This document shows positions 44,693 to 53,156 of a DNA stretch of 64,000 nt, piece after piece. Made by a program: the position numbers and the translations under genes. Origin of the DNA: Microcaldota archaeon (GTDB taxonomy: Archaea > Micrarchaeota > Micrarchaeia > Micrarchaeales > Micrarchaeaceae). The stretch lies in assembly GCA_021799475.1 (NCBI GenBank), contig JAJZAJ010000001.1:1-64000 (forward strand), read 5' to 3'. The notes beneath the pieces are model-generated. The model saw nothing but the letters and a program-made list of their open reading frames with translations. It was not told the DNA's origin and searched no databases. The number at the start of each line of letters is the position of its first letter. The stretch's first letter is position 1.

Positions 44693-45559
44693 CTATGGCG
44701 TGTATTGTGAATTCCAGCTGCCGTTGAATATGACATTTGTGACCTGACCATTATGATTGTTTCCGGAGTAATCCTGCGCGTTGCCATTGAGCGGCCACCA
44801 CCCCATTATGTTCTGTATATTTGCAGGGGCACCTCCTATCCCCTCCCTGTAAAGCGCCATGACTTCATTACTGGACAAAGATACATTGTAGAGTTGGACA
44901 TTGGCCATAGAACCGGAAAAGTAATTGCAGCACCCGCTTGCACCTTGCCCTAATATCACAGATGCCGAATAGACATAATTCAGGCTGCCGCTTTCACTGT
45001 TTTGTGCTATCTCCGTTCCATTGATATATGTTTTGATTATGCTGTTGCCTGTGGACGGGTTGTAAGATACGGTTCCAACAAGATTGTACCAATGGCTATC
45101 TGAAGTCGCGAGTGAAATGCAGGAAGTAGCGCTTGAAATTTGGAAGCAGAAACCGGCAGTTCCGATCTCATATGATAATGCACCGTAGCCAGCATGCCCA
45201 TGAGACAGTAAAGATTGCGTTGGCGATGTTGGGATATTACTGAATTCCCATACCGACACTGTGAGGTTATTAGGTCTCAGAGGTCCGTTGCCTGTCCCTT
45301 GATCTTGTATTGTGATTATGCTGTTGCCATTAAACTGCGCAACATACTGAGGCAGCTGCCCCTGGCATTCTCCTTCAAGGGACATCTGGCCTCCCAGACG
45401 CACAATCTGACATGCGCCCGGAGGTGCCTTTGGAGCAAGAGCGCTGCCTGAGAAGACACCCAACTGGAACAGCACTCCCAGAACAACCGCGATGATGAGT
45501 ATCGCCCATCCGTACGTCATCAGGTATTCCATCGCGCTTTGCGCTCTCACTTTCAACAT
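44693..45559 (-). CDS. class III signal-peptide pilin with LamG-like domain (pilin A)
   Basis: The N-terminus RAQSAMEYLMTYGWAIL is a class III (type IV pilin-like) signal, cleaved before Gln, followed by a hydrophobic assembly helix. A Gly/Cys-rich stalk leads to a LamG/concanavalin-like domain with a conserved end block (ALYREGIGGAP, WWPLNGNAQDYSGNN). The first 85 residues are almost the same as in the pilin at 49602, while the LamG module differs. It would be exported, cut by the A24 peptidase and built into a surface filament. Confidence 0.85.
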   Translation of the reverse strand: MLKVRAQSAMEYLMTYGWAILIIAVVLGVLFQLGVFSGSALAPKAPPGACQIVRLGGQMSLEGECQGQLPQYVAQFNGNSIITIQDQGTGNGPLRPNNLTVSVWEFSNIPTSPTQSLLSHGHAGYGALSYEIGTAGFCFQISSATSCISLATSDSHWYNLVGTVSYNPSTGNSIIKTYINGTEIAQNSESGSLNYVYSASVILGQGASGCCNYFSGSMANVQLYNVSLSSNEVMALYREGIGGAPANIQNIMGWWPLNGNAQDYSGNNHNGQVTNVIFNGSWNSQYTP

Positions 45560-45590
45560 ATGGATAGATGTGCTGCAAAACAATAAAAAC

Positions 45591-46028
45591 TCATATATGC
45601 GCCTTTATGCTGTCCACACTTTCGACACTTATCCATGCTGACATAATCCCGAAGCCCCTCTTATCTATGTTGAACGGTTTTATACTCTGCGGATCCTTCA
45701 GATGGATCAGCATACAGTATCGCTTGCGCTTGAACTCTTTGGTATAATGGTCTACCTTTCCCTTTTCGATGCCGTCTTCCTTGTACATTCTCTTGAGCAG
45801 AGCACGCACCTTCTCAGGAGTCAGCCCTTCGAACCGCTCCACCTTTGAGACAACCGCTTTTATCGTGACCGGATCTCCGGATTCCTTGAAATAGACTATT
45901 TCCCCCTCCTTGAGAGTTTTCCAAGGCGCTCTCCTTGTAGCATACCATCTCGATTCTATCCTCTTGTCTCCCGAAAGTATCTTCTTCGTCAGACCCCACG
46001 ATTTTCTCATTATTGCTATATGTTCCAT
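45591..46028 (-). CDS. ASCH/PUA-like domain protein
   Basis: The 145-residue protein shows the ASCH pattern: an early helix SWGLTKKILSGDKRIESR followed by GEIVYFKESG. ASCH domains adopt a PUA-like fold and bind RNA or act on nucleosides. Its role here is unknown. ATG 46028 lies close to the divergent XPF-type nuclease gene, so the two share a promoter region. Confidence 0.78.
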   Translation of the reverse strand: MEHIAIMRKSWGLTKKILSGDKRIESRWYATRRAPWKTLKEGEIVYFKESGDPVTIKAVVSKVERFEGLTPEKVRALLKRMYKEDGIEKGKVDHYTKEFKRKRYCMLIHLKDPQSIKPFNIDKRGFGIMSAWISVESVDSIKAHI

Positions 46029-46089
46029 CACGCATCAGCACTTCTTTATGACGCAACATTATTATAGTTTGAAAGTGGCAAATACGCCT

Positions 46090-46755
46090 ATGGAAAACAT
46101 CAAGGTTATAGTAGACAGCAGGGAGCGGAACCAGGAGCTGATTTTCCGGTTGGAAGAAACGGGATGCTCACTTATCATAGAAACACTTGATATCGGGGAC
46201 TATCTGTTGTCTGATAGGATAGCAGTGGAAAGGAAGACAGTATCAGATTTTGAAGGTTCGATAATGGATGGAAGGCTTTTCGATCAGCTTGAGAGAATAA
46301 AGAGGTCATTCGAGTCGCCGATCCTCCTAATAGAAGGCAGCAGGAAGGAGTTCAGGTTAGGCAAAAACGTCATACTCGGAACAATAGCCTCCATCTATAC
46401 GGATTTTAACATACTGGTAGTTAGGACGGCGGGACCGAAAGAAAGCGCAGACATTATGGCAAGGATAGCAAACAGAGAACAGCATGAGAAGGTAAGGAGC
46501 CCATCACCAAAGGCAGGAGCAAGGGCAGTCACACACGAAGGATTCCAGATGAACGTTATAGGAAACATACCGGGTGTCGGTCCAAAGCTTGCCGAATCCC
46601 TGCTGAAAAGATTCGGGAGCATCAGGAACATTGCGAATGCGACTGTCGAGGAGCTTATGGCCATTGAAAAGATAGGGGAGAAGAAAGCGCTACAGATTCA
46701 CCGGACATTGAACCTCTCGTACAACGTGCAAGAAGAGAAAGAGCTAGTTTCCTAA
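46090..46755 (+). CDS. XPF/ERCC4-type structure-specific endonuclease
   Basis: The 221-residue protein has the nuclease signature ERKTVSD (residues 47-53) with an upstream metal site (DSRER, GDYLL). The C-terminal half is a tandem helix-hairpin-helix domain (IPGVGPKLAESLL, IEKIGEKKALQI). It cuts branched DNA during repair and fork processing, like the nuclease half of Hef. No helicase domain is attached. ATG 46090 fits a leaderless start after a TATA near 46060. Confidence 0.93.
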   Translation: MENIKVIVDSRERNQELIFRLEETGCSLIIETLDIGDYLLSDRIAVERKTVSDFEGSIMDGRLFDQLERIKRSFESPILLIEGSRKEFRLGKNVILGTIASIYTDFNILVVRTAGPKESADIMARIANREQHEKVRSPSPKAGARAVTHEGFQMNVIGNIPGVGPKLAESLLKRFGSIRNIANATVEELMAIEKIGEKKALQIHRTLNLSYNVQEEKELVS

Positions 46756-47199
46756 CCTGGCCTCTGCCATTTCCCGGAGTACTTTTATGTCATCATCAAA
46801 GCCTCTAAATTCCTCGACATCTTTGAAGAGCTTCCTTGCTGAAGAGTAGGACTCTTCGCAGTCGGCGAAAACAATGAACTTTTTCGTATTCTTTATTCCG
46901 AGCTTGCGGATCGCTTCGCTTATCTGTGTTGTCATGCTTGCAAAGAGCAGCATCTCGGTAGCTATAGTTTTAGACACATTAGATTTATCCTGGAAAGAAA
47001 CACGTGCATTTACATAGGCACCCAATATATGCAGCCTGCTATTTATGTTGTTTGCATCGAAAAGCTGCACAGTATGACCGGCATCATTTAACGCTATTAT
47101 TTTCTTGACTAGCTCTTCCTTACTCAAATCGGACGAAGCGAGCCTGATCACGCAGTCCGATGTGTCAGGAAATGTAGGAAACGCTGTCATTGAAATCAT
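46744..47199 (-). CDS. KEOPS subunit Cgi121-like protein
   Basis: The 151-residue protein has the pattern SKTIATEMLLFASMTTQISEAIRKLGI (here split as ATEMLLFASMTTQI and EAIRKLGI), close to the conserved core of Cgi121. That protein helps Kae1/Bud32 make the t6A tRNA modification and binds the tRNA CCA end. The other KEOPS genes are not in the window. It overlaps the end of the XPF gene in a convergent arrangement. Confidence 0.65.
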   Translation of the reverse strand: MISMTAFPTFPDTSDCVIRLASSDLSKEELVKKIIALNDAGHTVQLFDANNINSRLHILGAYVNARVSFQDKSNVSKTIATEMLLFASMTTQISEAIRKLGIKNTKKFIVFADCEESYSSARKLFKDVEEFRGFDDDIKVLREMAEARLGN

Positions 47200-47562
47200 T
47201 TAGTTTCTTGTATCAGCATGCTGTTTTTCTATATCCGTGAGCTTCTGGGCAAAATTGATTCTAGCAAGCTCAGCAACCGACGATGTGCCGCTGATTACGC
47301 TCCTCTGCTCGCTGGTGCTTATCTCTGAAACTTCTTCCCTTAAAAGTTCTGCAAAGACGGGAGCTATCTTCCTGCTCTCCTCCAGGGAATCGATTCTCCT
47401 TAAAAGCATCCTGTCATGCTGGTTGAACAATATGTATCTGCTTACAGTTGTAAGGATACTTATGTGATTTCTCCGTATCTTGTAAGGATAATCTGGAACT
47501 GTTCCTCCATCATTAGATTTCTCTGAACCTTTATTCTCTATTTTATTATGAAGGTATAGCAC
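47200..47562 (-). CDS. hypothetical helical protein
   Basis: The 120-residue protein is mainly helical and charged, with no Cys pair or membrane segment. I do not recognise it. Its stop directly abuts the Cgi121-like start, so they are probably co-transcribed. The first 30 residues are polar and may not be translated; the true start may be internal. Confidence 0.5.
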   Translation of the reverse strand: MLYLHNKIENKGSEKSNDGGTVPDYPYKIRRNHISILTTVSRYILFNQHDRMLLRRIDSLEESRKIAPVFAELLREEVSEISTSEQRSVISGTSSVAELARINFAQKLTDIEKQHADTRN

Positions 47563-47598
47563 TTAATCACGCATGTATGGAGCATAGAATGTTTATAT

Positions 47599-47919
47599 TT
47601 ATTTTGGCTCCTCGTTGGATTCTTCTTTTCTCCTTATCGCTTTTATACCTGCGCCAAGGATTCCAAAAGTCTCCTTTTTTCTCTTTTCTGTGCCCTCTAT
47701 AGTGGCCCAGCTGATATATACCATCCCATTATTGATTAGGGCATCAAGGTCTTTGATTACGGCTAATACGTCAGCATTAAGACGTTCTGCCAAGAATTCT
47801 GGAGTCACTACCCCGTTGACAGATGAATCCGGAACATTGCAGAACTTTGCAATTTCCAAAACCCGCAACAGCGACAGCTGACTTTCACTCAACTCCGGCT
47901 CAGTTACAGTTTGCTGCAT
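47599..47919 (-). CDS. hypothetical protein, possible winged-helix
   Basis: The 106-residue protein contains a stretch with winged-helix character (TPEFLAERLNADVLAVIKDL followed by GMVYISW). The C-terminus is charged. A DNA-binding or adaptor role is plausible but not shown. It heads a short minus-strand run with the next two genes. TATATTTA-like sequences precede it. Confidence 0.5.
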   Translation of the reverse strand: MQQTVTEPELSESQLSLLRVLEIAKFCNVPDSSVNGVVTPEFLAERLNADVLAVIKDLDALINNGMVYISWATIEGTEKRKKETFGILGAGIKAIRRKEESNEEPK

Positions 47920-48007
47920 AATAACACAAAAAAGCAGTGTTTCATATAATATTTATACTTGCTTGGCATCAGGCTTTGCCCGATAAAGATACATGCCCAG
48001 GATGGCA

Positions 48008-48535
48008 CTATGCAAGAATTTTATATTCGCATGCTCTAAAGTTATTTCCTGATAAGTAATTTATCAGGTTTGCTATCAGCTGTTCGAGGAGAGACACGTT
48101 GAAGAACTGCAGGCTACTTGTGTCGTCGCACATTACCATCTCTCTTACCTGGTTGAAATTTATCGTGTAGGTATAGTTGAACTGCGGCACTTTTACAGTT
48201 CCTGTATCAGACGTATAGTTTATTGTAAGATTCTCTGTTGTTATCCCACCGGTAGTATTTGACACATTTACCAATGCTATGATCTTCGAGTCGTTCAGGT
48301 CTATCCTGTAGCCATAGGATTGACACGGTCCAGGATTAGCCATGGAATTAATTATATAGACAACCAGACTCTCATTGATATGTGCATAGGGACGCGGGAC
48401 TATGCACAACAGCGACAGTTTCGGGATTCCGGGGGTTGATTGTGCTGCAGTTCCTTGCACCGCTATTATAGATGAAATTACGGTTGCCAGGATCATAATC
48501 CTAAGTGCCACATATCCAATATCTATCGTATCCAT
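48008..48535 (-). CDS. secreted or membrane-anchored hypothetical protein
   Basis: The 175-residue protein starts with a hydrophobic segment ending in GTAAQS, consistent with a signal peptide cut near residue 32. The remainder is rich in Asn/Ser/Thr with several N-x-S/T sites and four Cys. It probably lies outside the cell. It follows the membrane-bound regulator gene by 70 bases and may be under its control. No family is recognised. Confidence 0.55.
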   Translation of the reverse strand: MDTIDIGYVALRIMILATVISSIIAVQGTAAQSTPGIPKLSLLCIVPRPYAHINESLVVYIINSMANPGPCQSYGYRIDLNDSKIIALVNVSNTTGGITTENLTINYTSDTGTVKVPQFNYTYTINFNQVREMVMCDDTSSLQFFNVSLLEQLIANLINYLSGNNFRACEYKILA

Positions 48536-48605
48536 TTACTCTCCCATTAATCATCAAATTCTATGTTTTTCCTGAATTTTCTCATATTTGCATTATTGCT
48601 AGTCA

Positions 48606-49124
48606 TTATGCTCTCCTTTGGCGCCACCTGTCTTCTGATAGATTCTCTGCATTCCTGTGCATCCTTAACAGTAGAGAAATCGCATATAGCGCAGCGACAA
48701 CCGATACCGTGCTGAAGAAACCTATTGCTATCCATAATCCGAGCGGCAAAGCAGGAATCTGCTGGGTTGTACCTATACTAATCTGACTGATAGAAGATGC
48801 CGGTACCTGCATAGAGGGAACCGAATACAGGTAGTAGGAAATGGACGAAGCGATTATTATAACAAGGAGTGCGCCGCCAAGCCTGTACTGGAATTGCGTT
48901 GTTGCAGCTGCGGGTTTCTCCATTTCAGCTATTTCATAGTGCCTGACTCTCCTGAAGAAGCTATTGTCAGCCGCCCTTATCTTGCCCATGCTCTCCAATT
49001 CTGATATATGCTGGCTTATTGTAGATTTCGCCAGCCCGAGCTCCCCGGCAAGCTCCGTGGTAGTGCGCTTTCGCTCCTTTAACAACATGATTATGTGCTC
49101 TTTCGTTTCCATGGTCTTGCTCAT
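48606..49124 (-). CDS. membrane-bound HTH transcriptional regulator
   Basis: The 172-residue protein has an N-terminal winged HTH (TTTELAGELGLAKSTISQHI) of the ArsR/MarR-like type. Two transmembrane helices follow (about 83-103 and 128-150), with a short polar loop outside. One-component membrane regulators of this kind can sense surface or membrane signals. It lies upstream of the secreted protein and 480 bases from the pilin cluster, so it is a candidate regulator of surface structures. Confidence 0.75.
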   Translation of the reverse strand: MSKTMETKEHIIMLLKERKRTTTELAGELGLAKSTISQHISELESMGKIRAADNSFFRRVRHYEIAEMEKPAAATTQFQYRLGGALLVIIIASSISYYLYSVPSMQVPASSISQISIGTTQQIPALPLGLWIAIGFFSTVSVVAALYAISLLLRMHRNAENLSEDRWRQRRA

Positions 49125-49601
49125 GTGCTCCTCATCGTTTAAATTGGTATAACATAACTTTTTGATAGAACCTGCATTGCCATTCTACATCCATTGTATC
49201 GCTCTGTACAATAAGATAGAGCATTATGTGATATAAAAAGATTGAGTGAGCGTTCGGTTTTTGTTCGGTTCGCTATTCCGCTTGCTGTTCAATGGAACAA
49301 AGAACAAAGAACAAAGAATGAAGTTTAACATTATCCTTTCAAATCCTCCATGATTATTCGGATATAAAAATATCTTTATTACGAAATGCTTGGTGCTGAT
49401 GCGGATTTCTTCCCTGCGGACAACAGGATGCTACAAAACTCATCCAAGTAAGCTATACATAAGCGATTTCAGCATAAGCGCATGGAGCGTTATAAAGGCA
49501 AAAAGATAAAAAATACAGAAATTTTAATTGATGCTTACAGAAAAACATCCGAATCTGCGATTAGCATAGATTTTTATTGTTGCTATGATTAGGAATAACG
49601 T
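49125..49601. other. long intergenic region upstream of pilin cluster
   Basis: This 477-base region separates the divergent regulator and pilin genes. It holds three tandem copies of GAACAAA (49295-49315), a TTGTA/TACAA inverted pair (49195-49216), an AT-rich stretch (GATATAAAAATAT, about 49361) and possible promoters near 49495 (GTTATAAAGG). No convincing gene is present. It may carry regulatory sites for both directions. Confidence 0.5.
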
Positions 49602-50498
49602 ATGATTAAGATGGATAGAACATACACATACAAGACCTTGAGACACGCGAAATCACAGTCAGCGATGGAGTATCTGATGACATACGGATGGGCCATCCTC
49701 ATCATTGCGGTTGTTCTGGGAGTGCTGTTCCAATTAGGTGTCTTCTCAGGCAGCGCGCTGACGCCGAAGGCGGCTCCGGGAGCATGCCAGGTGGTGCGGC
49801 TGGGAGGACAAGTGTCTCTCGAAGGAGAGTGTCAGGGTCAGTTGCCGGAATACACCGGGCAGTTCAGCAACGGTTTTCTTAAGACCAGTGATGCGGGTTA
49901 TCCATCTGGTACTTCTGCTGAAATAAGCATGTTCGCATGGATAAATCCTGCCTCGTCTTGTGCCGGCACAAATTTTGAAGCTTTTCAGGGCTATGGCTCA
50001 ACAAGCCAGTTTGGAAATGCTATATATATAGCACTAAGCAATTGCGAACTCGGAGCGCAGCTCTTTGGCCTGCAGAATATAGGTCCGGCATCATTCGACG
50101 TGCAGCCCGGTGCCTGGTCTTTTGTAGGTTATACATTGAGTGGAGCAACGATGACTTTCTATCTAAACAACAAGATATCGAGCCCTTCAACATTTTCTAC
50201 GACACCCAATATCCAGACCGGCGGCGGCTATAATTATCTTTCATACTTCCCGTTGCAGAACTATTTTGATGGAGGGATGAGCAACATACAGATATACAAC
50301 ACTACATTATCTTCTAATGAAGTAGAAGCATTATACCAAGAAGGAATCGGCGGCGCTCCGATACGTCCGCAGAACCTCGTTGGATGGTGGCCCATTAACG
50401 GCAATGCACAGGATTACTCGGGAAACAACAATAACGGGCAGATCAGCGGAGGAGTAAGCTTCAACGGCACATGGCAGGCAGGATATACTCCACCGTAA
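49602..50498 (+). CDS. class III signal-peptide pilin with LamG-like domain (pilin B)
   Basis: The 298-residue protein has the cleavage core QSAMEYLMTYGWAIL near residue 20 and a hydrophobic assembly helix. The stalk is nearly identical to pilin A, and the LamG-like domain is different. It ends with the shared block EALYQEGIGGAP and WWPINGNAQDYSGNN. The start may be ATG 49602 or ATG 49611. It is followed three bases later by a flippase gene, which suggests that glycan export and pilus display are linked. Confidence 0.85.
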   Translation: MIKMDRTYTYKTLRHAKSQSAMEYLMTYGWAILIIAVVLGVLFQLGVFSGSALTPKAAPGACQVVRLGGQVSLEGECQGQLPEYTGQFSNGFLKTSDAGYPSGTSAEISMFAWINPASSCAGTNFEAFQGYGSTSQFGNAIYIALSNCELGAQLFGLQNIGPASFDVQPGAWSFVGYTLSGATMTFYLNNKISSPSTFSTTPNIQTGGGYNYLSYFPLQNYFDGGMSNIQIYNTTLSSNEVEALYQEGIGGAPIRPQNLVGWWPINGNAQDYSGNNNNGQISGGVSFNGTWQAGYTPP

Positions 50499-50501
50499 AA
50501 A

Positions 50502-52103
50502 ATGATAACCATGCAGGGTAGCATAGAAAGCAACAGTATAGAAGAGACAGCATCTGAGCTTGGCGCCAGGACAGCCAATATGGCAGCATCATTGATAGTC
50601 GCAAAGTTTCTTTCGTTCCTAGTTCTCGGAGTATCATTTATCGTAATAGCAAGGCTGCTGCAACCAACCGTTTATGGATATTATACTCTTGCGATTGCAG
50701 TGTCAGGCTTCTTCGGGTCCTTCGCTGACTTCGGAATAGGTATTGCCCTAACCAAGTTCATCTCAGAATACAAAGCAAAAAAGAACACTGGCGCCATAGC
50801 CTCGGTGCTTTCAGACGGCTTCACTGTCTTGGTAATCGGCGGACTGGTGTTCACACTGCTCTCCATCGCATTCAGCTGGTGGACCGCGCAGAACGTAATG
50901 CACAACATATCTTTCGCATATCTTATACAGGTCGCTTCGCTCACCATAGTGCTGAGCATGCTATATGGTTCTTCCACTTCGGCGCTTATAGGTTTCGGAA
51001 AAGGGAAGCTTGTAGCTCTCTCTACCGCTTCATCCATGGTAGTGCAGTCTGTCGCCAGCATAGCCCTGGCAGTCATCGGATTTGGCGCATTCGCACCGGC
51101 TTTCGGCCTGGTTCTTGGATACCTGTTCGGCTTCCTGCTGTCACTCTACCTTATACGCACCGAGATGAGAGTCCTGAAGACACGCATCGTCAAGCCAACA
51201 ACGGATGGAATAAAGAAGCTCCTCCTGTTCTCCACTCCATTGGCATTCGTAAACCTGCTGGGTTCGGTCACTTCGAATTTCGCGACCATATTCCTTGGGT
51301 TGTTTGTAGTATCCGCAGTGATAGGTAACTATGGTCTTGCCTCAAGAGTAGGCGGACTGATAGATGTTGGCATAGGATCAGTAGCAACCGCACTGCTCCC
51401 CGCATTCTCTGTTACGCTTTCCGGAAGCAAGTCGAAGACCGATACCGCTCACTTCTACAATGTCGCACTCCACTCGGCCGTAGTGTTCCTTGCTCCTATG
51501 ATATTCTTCATAGCAGTTATGGCAAAGCCTATAGTATATACAGTATTTGGCGGAACATATACTCTAGCCCCTCTCTACATACAAATAATGTCCCTGGGAC
51601 TCCTTGTAGGCATAGCCGGTGCGTATACCAACATGCTGCTTATAAGCGGCAATCTCGTCAAGTCTGTTCTGAAATATAATATAATAATCTCAGCAATACA
51701 GACAGCGCTGATATTCCTGCTAGTGCCTGTCTTAGGAGGTCTGGGCCTTGCAATAGTCATGCTTTTCGTAACACAACTTCTGAATACGCTGATATTTGTA
51801 AGAAAGGCGGTAAAGGCCTTCAATGTAAAACTCTGGACAGGCAAGATATTCAGAGCTACGGTAGCCAACATCGCCGCAGTATCTATTATTTATCCGTTAC
51901 GGCTTGCGTTGGGCGGAAACTACGTATTCCTTCTCGCGATATCCGCTATTCTCTATGTCTTAATATACCCGATAATCCTTGGAATCTTGAAAGGGATATC
52001 GCACGAGGATCTGGAACGGCTTGTCAGGATCACAGGAAAAATGCCCCTTTTCAACAGGATCGTTCCTCTGGCATCGCAATATACCGGGATCTTTATACGC
52101 TAA
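50502..52103 (+). CDS. Wzx-like polysaccharide flippase (MVF/MATE-fold)
   Basis: The 533-residue membrane protein has about 14 hydrophobic segments and the N-terminal pattern of oligosaccharide flippases (AKFLSFLVLGVSFIVIARLL, GYYTLAIAVSGFF). It would flip lipid-linked sugars across the membrane for surface glycosylation. It lies between pilins B and C and probably provides glycans for them. The substrate is unknown. Confidence 0.88.
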   Translation: MITMQGSIESNSIEETASELGARTANMAASLIVAKFLSFLVLGVSFIVIARLLQPTVYGYYTLAIAVSGFFGSFADFGIGIALTKFISEYKAKKNTGAIASVLSDGFTVLVIGGLVFTLLSIAFSWWTAQNVMHNISFAYLIQVASLTIVLSMLYGSSTSALIGFGKGKLVALSTASSMVVQSVASIALAVIGFGAFAPAFGLVLGYLFGFLLSLYLIRTEMRVLKTRIVKPTTDGIKKLLLFSTPLAFVNLLGSVTSNFATIFLGLFVVSAVIGNYGLASRVGGLIDVGIGSVATALLPAFSVTLSGSKSKTDTAHFYNVALHSAVVFLAPMIFFIAVMAKPIVYTVFGGTYTLAPLYIQIMSLGLLVGIAGAYTNMLLISGNLVKSVLKYNIIISAIQTALIFLLVPVLGGLGLAIVMLFVTQLLNTLIFVRKAVKAFNVKLWTGKIFRATVANIAAVSIIYPLRLALGGNYVFLLAISAILYVLIYPIILGILKGISHEDLERLVRITGKMPLFNRIVPLASQYTGIFIR

Positions 52104-52261
52104 ACCAATAGCATTCGTATCTTCCTTTCTGCAAACATGCATGGCACCTTAGCCATCTATCGAACGGGCATACCTGGATTTTCTCTTTTTGCAGATGCAT
52201 CGAAATGCCCATAGCTTTATTATTGTATTTTGTTATCTAATCTGTGAGATTCGGTGCTACA

Positions 52262-53119
52262 ATGAAAATGAAAAGATCGCAGTCCGCAATGGAATACCTA
52301 ATGACTTACGGGTGGGCGATACTTATCCTTGTTGTTGCCCTGAGCGCATTCTTGATGCTCGGTGTCTTCAACTACGGGTCTTTCACACAGAAAGCTCTTC
52401 CGGGCACATGTTCAATATTCCGGCCTCATGGACCAGGCACTTCCTCGCTCATACAAACGCAAGGAGTATGCACGGGACTGCAGCCGCAGTACGTCGCATA
52501 CCTGAACGGGAGCCAATACCTAAACCTTCCGGTAACGCCGGCCTATTCTACGCTGACTCTTTCGGCATGGGCAAACCTGAACAGTTCTGACCTCGCCAAT
52601 AGGCAGGATATCCTGAATACCGCGGGGGACTTCCTGAATACGCAGGGAGGCAGGCTCTGTTTTTGGGTTTCGGGTGTAAACAGCGCGTATGTATGCAGCC
52701 CTGCCGGAATTTCGTCAGGAAAATGGTACATGCTGACTGCGACATACAACGGAATAGCAGAGGGCATATATGTCAACGGGACTCTTGTCTATTCTTATTA
52801 CCTCAGCGGCACTCCGACCGGTGCGGTAGAATCTGGTAACATAGGGGCATGCTACCATTATTGCGGCGGAATCGGATATGTTGACGGATATATCGCAAAC
52901 GTCCAGTATTATAAGACAGCGCTCTCGTCAAATGAGATAAAATCCATGTATATAGACGGGATAGGCGGAGACCCGATATCTCTGCAGAACATTGTCGCAT
53001 GGTGGCCTCTAAACGACAACGGCAACGACTATTCCGGAAACAACTACAACGCAACGGAAGTCGCTGCGAACGCGGTGCAGTACACTACAAACTGGCAAAG
53101 CGGATATTCCCAGACATAG
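52262..53119 (+). CDS. class III signal-peptide pilin with LamG-like domain (pilin C)
   Basis: The protein begins KMKRSQSAMEYLMTYGWAIL, followed by a helix and a short stalk. Its C-terminal 217 residues (LamG-like) are identical to those of pilin D except for the last residue. The final block has MYIDGIGGDP and WWPLNDNGNDYSGNN. ATG 52262 is chosen over GTG 52244. The gene lies in tandem with pilin D and the ATPase. Confidence 0.85.
   Translation: MKMKRSQSAMEYLMTYGWAILILVVALSAFLMLGVFNYGSFTQKALPGTCSIFRPHGPGTSSLIQTQGVCTGLQPQYVAYLNGSQYLNLPVTPAYSTLTLSAWANLNSSDLANRQDILNTAGDFLNTQGGRLCFWVSGVNSAYVCSPAGISSGKWYMLTATYNGIAEGIYVNGTLVYSYYLSGTPTGAVESGNIGACYHYCGGIGYVDGYIANVQYYKTALSSNEIKSMYIDGIGGDPISLQNIVAWWPLNDNGNDYSGNNYNATEVAANAVQYTTNWQSGYSQT
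52463..53113 (+). repeat. 651-bp LamG cassette, copy 1
   Basis: This segment equals 53391-54041 at an offset of 928 bases, with a single internal difference that I can see (G53074 against A54002). It starts abruptly in GGAGTATGCACGGG and ends within four codons of the stop. The sequence before it differs strongly between the two genes. Confidence 0.93.
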
Positions 53120-53156
53120 CCGAAGAGTTTAAATCATTTGTTTGTGCTTATCATCC

